The translations under genes were made by a program, and so were the position numbers. A stretch of DNA of 64,000 bases from Prochlorococcus sp. AG-436-M02 (GTDB lineage: Bacteria > Cyanobacteriota > Cyanobacteriia > PCC-6307 > Cyanobiaceae). The stretch lies in NCBI GenBank assembly GCA_003212515.1, contig QCPL01000006.1, forward strand, positions 1 to 64,000, read 5' to 3'. Shown piece by piece: positions 61,591 to 64,000 of the stretch; the first letter of the stretch is position 1; every line of letters begins with the position of its first letter. The notes under the pieces are model-generated. The model did not search any database, was not told where the DNA came from, and worked only from the letters and a program-made list of their open reading frames with translations.

Positions 61591-62604
61591 TCAATTTGCT
61601 TTAACAAGTTGCATAGAGAAGTCCCAAACATTTTTAGCAGTCTCAGGGTCAGTAATTCGTTCAGATAATTTCTGAGAGAATTGTTCACCATCTTTCCTTT
61701 GCCTATTCCCCCAGCTCCAGTGAACACCAGAAACTCCAAATTCTGGACTAGAAACCACTTGGGCAACTCTTTTGCCAGCCAAAGTCTCACTAACGAAACC
61801 ACCTGTTATAAACCTTTGGAATAAAGGGAAAAGCCATTGAAAAATTTTCGGAGTGTTCCGAAATAGCTTTGTTTTTGCAACACAACCAGGATAAAGAGAA
61901 CTAAAGACAACTGAAGAATCTTTAAATCTTCTATGCAGTTCTTGGATAGTAATCATATTGCATAATTTACTATCTTTATAAGCTTTACCAGGCTTAAACC
62001 GCCTGCCACTTGCCATAGAAATTGGATCAGCAAAACCTTGCTTAAATCCAGATAAATCTCCTAAATCAGCCGGTGCGGGTATAGGGATCTTCCCGCCAAG
62101 CTCTTTATAATTAGCAGTTACTGTACCTAACATAACTAACCTGGAAGATTCCATACTCCATGATCTCCCTTGCCAAACTGGTCGTTTTGAATTGCTAAGA
62201 GTTTCCAGCAAAAGTTGAATCAAAAGAAAATGGCCAAAATGATTTGTTGCCATTGACAATTCATACCCCTGAGGAGATCTCATAGGTTTTGCAAGCCTTG
62301 GCATATAAACTGCAGCATTACAAACCAAAGCGTCCAAAGGGCCTTCCAAAGAATCAAGAAGATTTCTCACTCCCTCGCGAACACTATTTAAATCTGAAAG
62401 GTCTAAATAAATATGATCTAGTTGATTTGGACATCTAAAAGGCAAACCTAATTTCACCGCAGCATCTTCAGCTTTGAGAGGAGATCTATTTGCTGTAATT
62501 ACTTTCCAACCAAGATCAATCAAAGCCTTAGTTGCATATAAACCAACACCAGAGGTAGTTCCAGTTATAAGGACCGTACCTGGGGCAGATTGAAATGAAG
62601 ACAT
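61591..62604 (-). CDS. por: Light-dependent protochlorophyllide oxidoreductase
   Basis: This 337-residue short-chain dehydrogenase has TG(T/x)TSGVG ([20 protein letters not shown]), CNAAVY, and YxxxK in [20 protein letters not shown], with the LPOR loop. It reduces protochlorophyllide in light using NADPH. It is convergent with chlL, 8 bp apart, so this organism has both routes. Confidence 0.96.
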   Translation of the reverse strand: MSSFQSAPGTVLITGTTSGVGLYATKALIDLGWKVITANRSPLKAEDAAVKLGLPFRCPNQLDHIYLDLSDLNSVREGVRNLLDSLEGPLDALVCNAAVYMPRLAKPMRSPQGYELSMATNHFGHFLLIQLLLETLSNSKRPVWQGRSWSMESSRLVMLGTVTANYKELGGKIPIPAPADLGDLSGFKQGFADPISMASGRRFKPGKAYKDSKLCNMITIQELHRRFKDSSVVFSSLYPGCVAKTKLFRNTPKIFQWLFPLFQRFITGGFVSETLAGKRVAQVVSSPEFGVSGVHWSWGNRQRKDGEQFSQKLSERITDPETAKNVWDFSMQLVKAN

Positions 62605-62674
62605 ATCTGATTCATTGGCATCACACTAGCGACAGTCTAATGCCTATGAGTTCAAAGAAATTTCAAGAGAATTC

Positions 62675-63097
62675 TTATCTCCATATAATTCTCCTACTTT
62701 TAGGCGCAATCCACTGATCTTGTTCTTCCATTAATTTCCTTCTCCCTTCTAAAGAGAACAAGCTATCAAACCTTAAATGTAACCGTGCTAGCTTTTCAGT
62801 TTCCTCATTAAGCACTGATTTGATTTCGTTGTTACGATTTATTCTTTGATGTGAAGCAATTCCCAAATTCAGAAAACTTGCTATTGCTATAACTAATAAT
62901 CCTGACTTTATAAAAAGTGATATAAGAGCATAAGTTAATTCCCTTTCTTCTTCTTGGAGCTGAAACCTCGAGGCAAGAGTGGCAGCATCTACTTTTTTAG
63001 ATTTAGCAGTAATCCTATTATGAAAACCTTCTCTAAAAGGCCTATGGGATATTGCCCTAGGCTTAACTTCTTCATCAATTAACACCTGAGGTTGCAC
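62675..63097 (-). CDS. Conserved single-pass membrane protein
   Basis: This 140-residue protein has a charged N-terminal half, one helix (LTYALISLFIKSGLLVIAIA SFLNLGIA) and a basic C-terminal half ending QDQWIAPKSRRIIWR. The pattern fits cyanobacterial hypothetical proteins next to por/psaM. Function unknown. Confidence 0.65.
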   Translation of the reverse strand: MQPQVLIDEEVKPRAISHRPFREGFHNRITAKSKKVDAATLASRFQLQEEERELTYALISLFIKSGLLVIAIASFLNLGIASHQRINRNNEIKSVLNEETEKLARLHLRFDSLFSLEGRRKLMEEQDQWIAPKSRRIIWR

Positions 63098-63169
63098 TAA
63101 GAAAAAAATACTCTTAACCTGCTTTTACCCTATAGGAAGGCAAAAAGCCAATATATAAATCAATATGCT

Positions 63170-63274
63170 TCAAGCTCTTCTGAGGCTAATACCTAATCTC
63201 AAGGCTAAAATTCCTGCATGCATAACCACCACTAAACAAAGGCCTGCAAGATCAATAGTGGTTGAGGTCTCCAT
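63170..63274 (-). CDS. psaM: Photosystem I subunit XII PsaM
   Basis: This 34-residue frame (METSTTIDLAGLCLVVVMHA, GILALRLGISLRRA) is recognisable as PsaM: a single helix with the conserved V-x-x-x-H-A-x-x-L-A-L-R-L-G-x-S-L core. PsaM lies at the trimer interface of photosystem I. Too short for default gene thresholds. A plus-strand frame through it is a shadow. Confidence 0.88.
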   Translation of the reverse strand: METSTTIDLAGLCLVVVMHAGILALRLGISLRRA

Positions 63275-63420
63275 GAAAAGCATAAGTAACTTTATACATT
63301 CTCGACTTAAATCATCAAAAATGGGGATATTTGCAAAACCCTGTCATGGATTAATGCATTTTCACATAAATATCAACATCAAATATTTCCCTCAGAGAAA
63401 GGATCGACAAAGTCTTCTTA

Positions 63421-64000
63421 ATGAATAAAGATAAATACATTGATAATGGCTTGGCCTACAAAGAGGGGCAAATCATAAATTCTTTGAGGTTAAATGGGCC
63501 TGAGCAAATGGCGTGTGATGAAATGATGCTTGAGAGCATTAATCAAAGCAAAGACATATCAATGTCATTACGTTTTTATAAGTGGGAGGGCGTATGGCTA
63601 TCGCTTGGTTATCACCAAAAGAAAATACCTTCTAAATGGATTGACCTAGCAAAAGAAAAAAAGATCAATTTAGTTCGCAGACCAAGTGGAGGTAGCGCTG
63701 TCCTGCACTCAGGAGGGTTGACTTACTCTATGGCATGGAAATCACCTCCAAGAAAAAAACGACAATCTTATTTTGAAGCAAGTCAATGGTTAATTAAAAG
63801 TTTCTCTGAAATGGATTGTCCTTTAGGATTTGGTTCCAGTGATTCTATTACTCCAACTGGAAATTGTTTCTCAAGCTCAAGTATTGCGGATTTGATAGAT
63901 GCTCATGGAAATAAAAGAATAGGGAGTGCTCAATATTGGCGAAAGGGAAATTTACTTCAGCATGGAGAGATACTTTTAGATCCCCCTAGCGGACTTTGGA
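63421..64000 (+). CDS. Lipoate/biotin protein ligase family protein, 3' end outside window
   Basis: At least 193 residues are visible and the frame is open to the window end. The lipoate A/B ligase signature appears as LRLNGPEQMACDEMMLE, VWLSLGYHQKKIP, LVRRPSGGSAVLHSGGLTYS (R-R-x-(S/T)-G-G-x-A-V-x-H) and RIGSAQYWRKGNLLQHGEIL. It would attach lipoyl groups to dehydrogenase or glycine-cleavage proteins. The Cys in MDCPLGF may be peripheral. Partial. Confidence 0.85.
   Translation, partial: MNKDKYIDNGLAYKEGQIINSLRLNGPEQMACDEMMLESINQSKDISMSLRFYKWEGVWLSLGYHQKKIPSKWIDLAKEKKINLVRRPSGGSAVLHSGGLTYSMAWKSPPRKKRQSYFEASQWLIKSFSEMDCPLGFGSSDSITPTGNCFSSSSIADLIDAHGNKRIGSAQYWRKGNLLQHGEILLDPPSGLW

Noticed and set aside
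63165-63428. Plus-strand 87-codon frame
   Set aside because: It overlaps psaM on the other strand and ends inside the ligase gene's start; no family features.

Overview
The window is a stretch of chromosome from a marine picocyanobacterium, most likely Prochlorococcus. The right two thirds carries an alpha-carboxysome operon with form IA RuBisCO (including acRAF, csoS1E and a separate csoS1D), both light-independent (chlN, chlB, chlL) and light-dependent (por) protochlorophyllide reductases, psaM, crtH, ndhL and a small PsbY-like gene, all in AT-rich, densely packed DNA. The composition and csoS1E suggest a low-light clade; that assignment is inference.

Region 1 (1-19.5 kb) is an accessory island stacked against the 3' end of a tRNA-Pro(TGG) gene (19434-19507, minus strand). 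Copies of the tRNA 3' half lie at 9669-9723 (55 bp, identical), 7702-7753 (52 bp), 3658-3681 (24 bp) and about 2492-2552 (decayed). They mark successive integrations, with the youngest next to the tRNA. Two elements still carry a large tyrosine recombinase just inside the distal copy (4043-5290 and 10284-11555). Their end segments carry short direct-repeat pairs of the kind integrases bind, with a different sequence for each element but the same motif at both ends of one element. This is the architecture of the Prochlorococcus elements called tycheposons. Cargo includes a YadA-like adhesin (left of the array), a DUF1651 protein, an NmrA-like reductase, a secreted Cys-containing protein, an HK97-type capsid remnant next to twin hairpins, a type IV pilin, a small protein resembling the FtsH periplasmic domain, a RepA-like ATPase with iteron-like repeats nearby, a lone-catalytic-domain recombinase, and many small unknown genes. 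Several share duplicated terminator-leader modules.

Region 2 (19.5-24 kb) is sparse: small conserved proteins, a Yfr2-like sRNA candidate with a motif complementary to the Yfr1 core, rpsU, a DUF3303 protein and tRNA-Lys.

Region 3 (24-47.6 kb) is ordinary core genome: psbY-like, trmFO, crtH, hupE-like, a QueD-like gene, hisIE, a group 2 sigma factor, a cytochrome c, a cyAbrB-like regulator, ndhL-DUF3007-trpA, tRNA-Leu, pyrC, a cation/Ca2+ exchanger, gor with a divergent GST, dnaA, two small glycosyltransferase-type genes, a frameshifted GNAT gene, an ABC exporter, hisG, gloB and ridA.

Region 4 (47.6-57.5 kb) is the carboxysome locus, read right to left: csoS1, cbbL, cbbS, csoS2, csoSCA, csoS4A, csoS4B, csoS1E, acRAF. 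Divergent rdgB and then csoS1D lie beyond csoS1. Region 5 (57.5-64 kb) holds chlN-chlB, chlL, por, a small membrane protein, psaM and the start of a lipoate/biotin ligase family gene.
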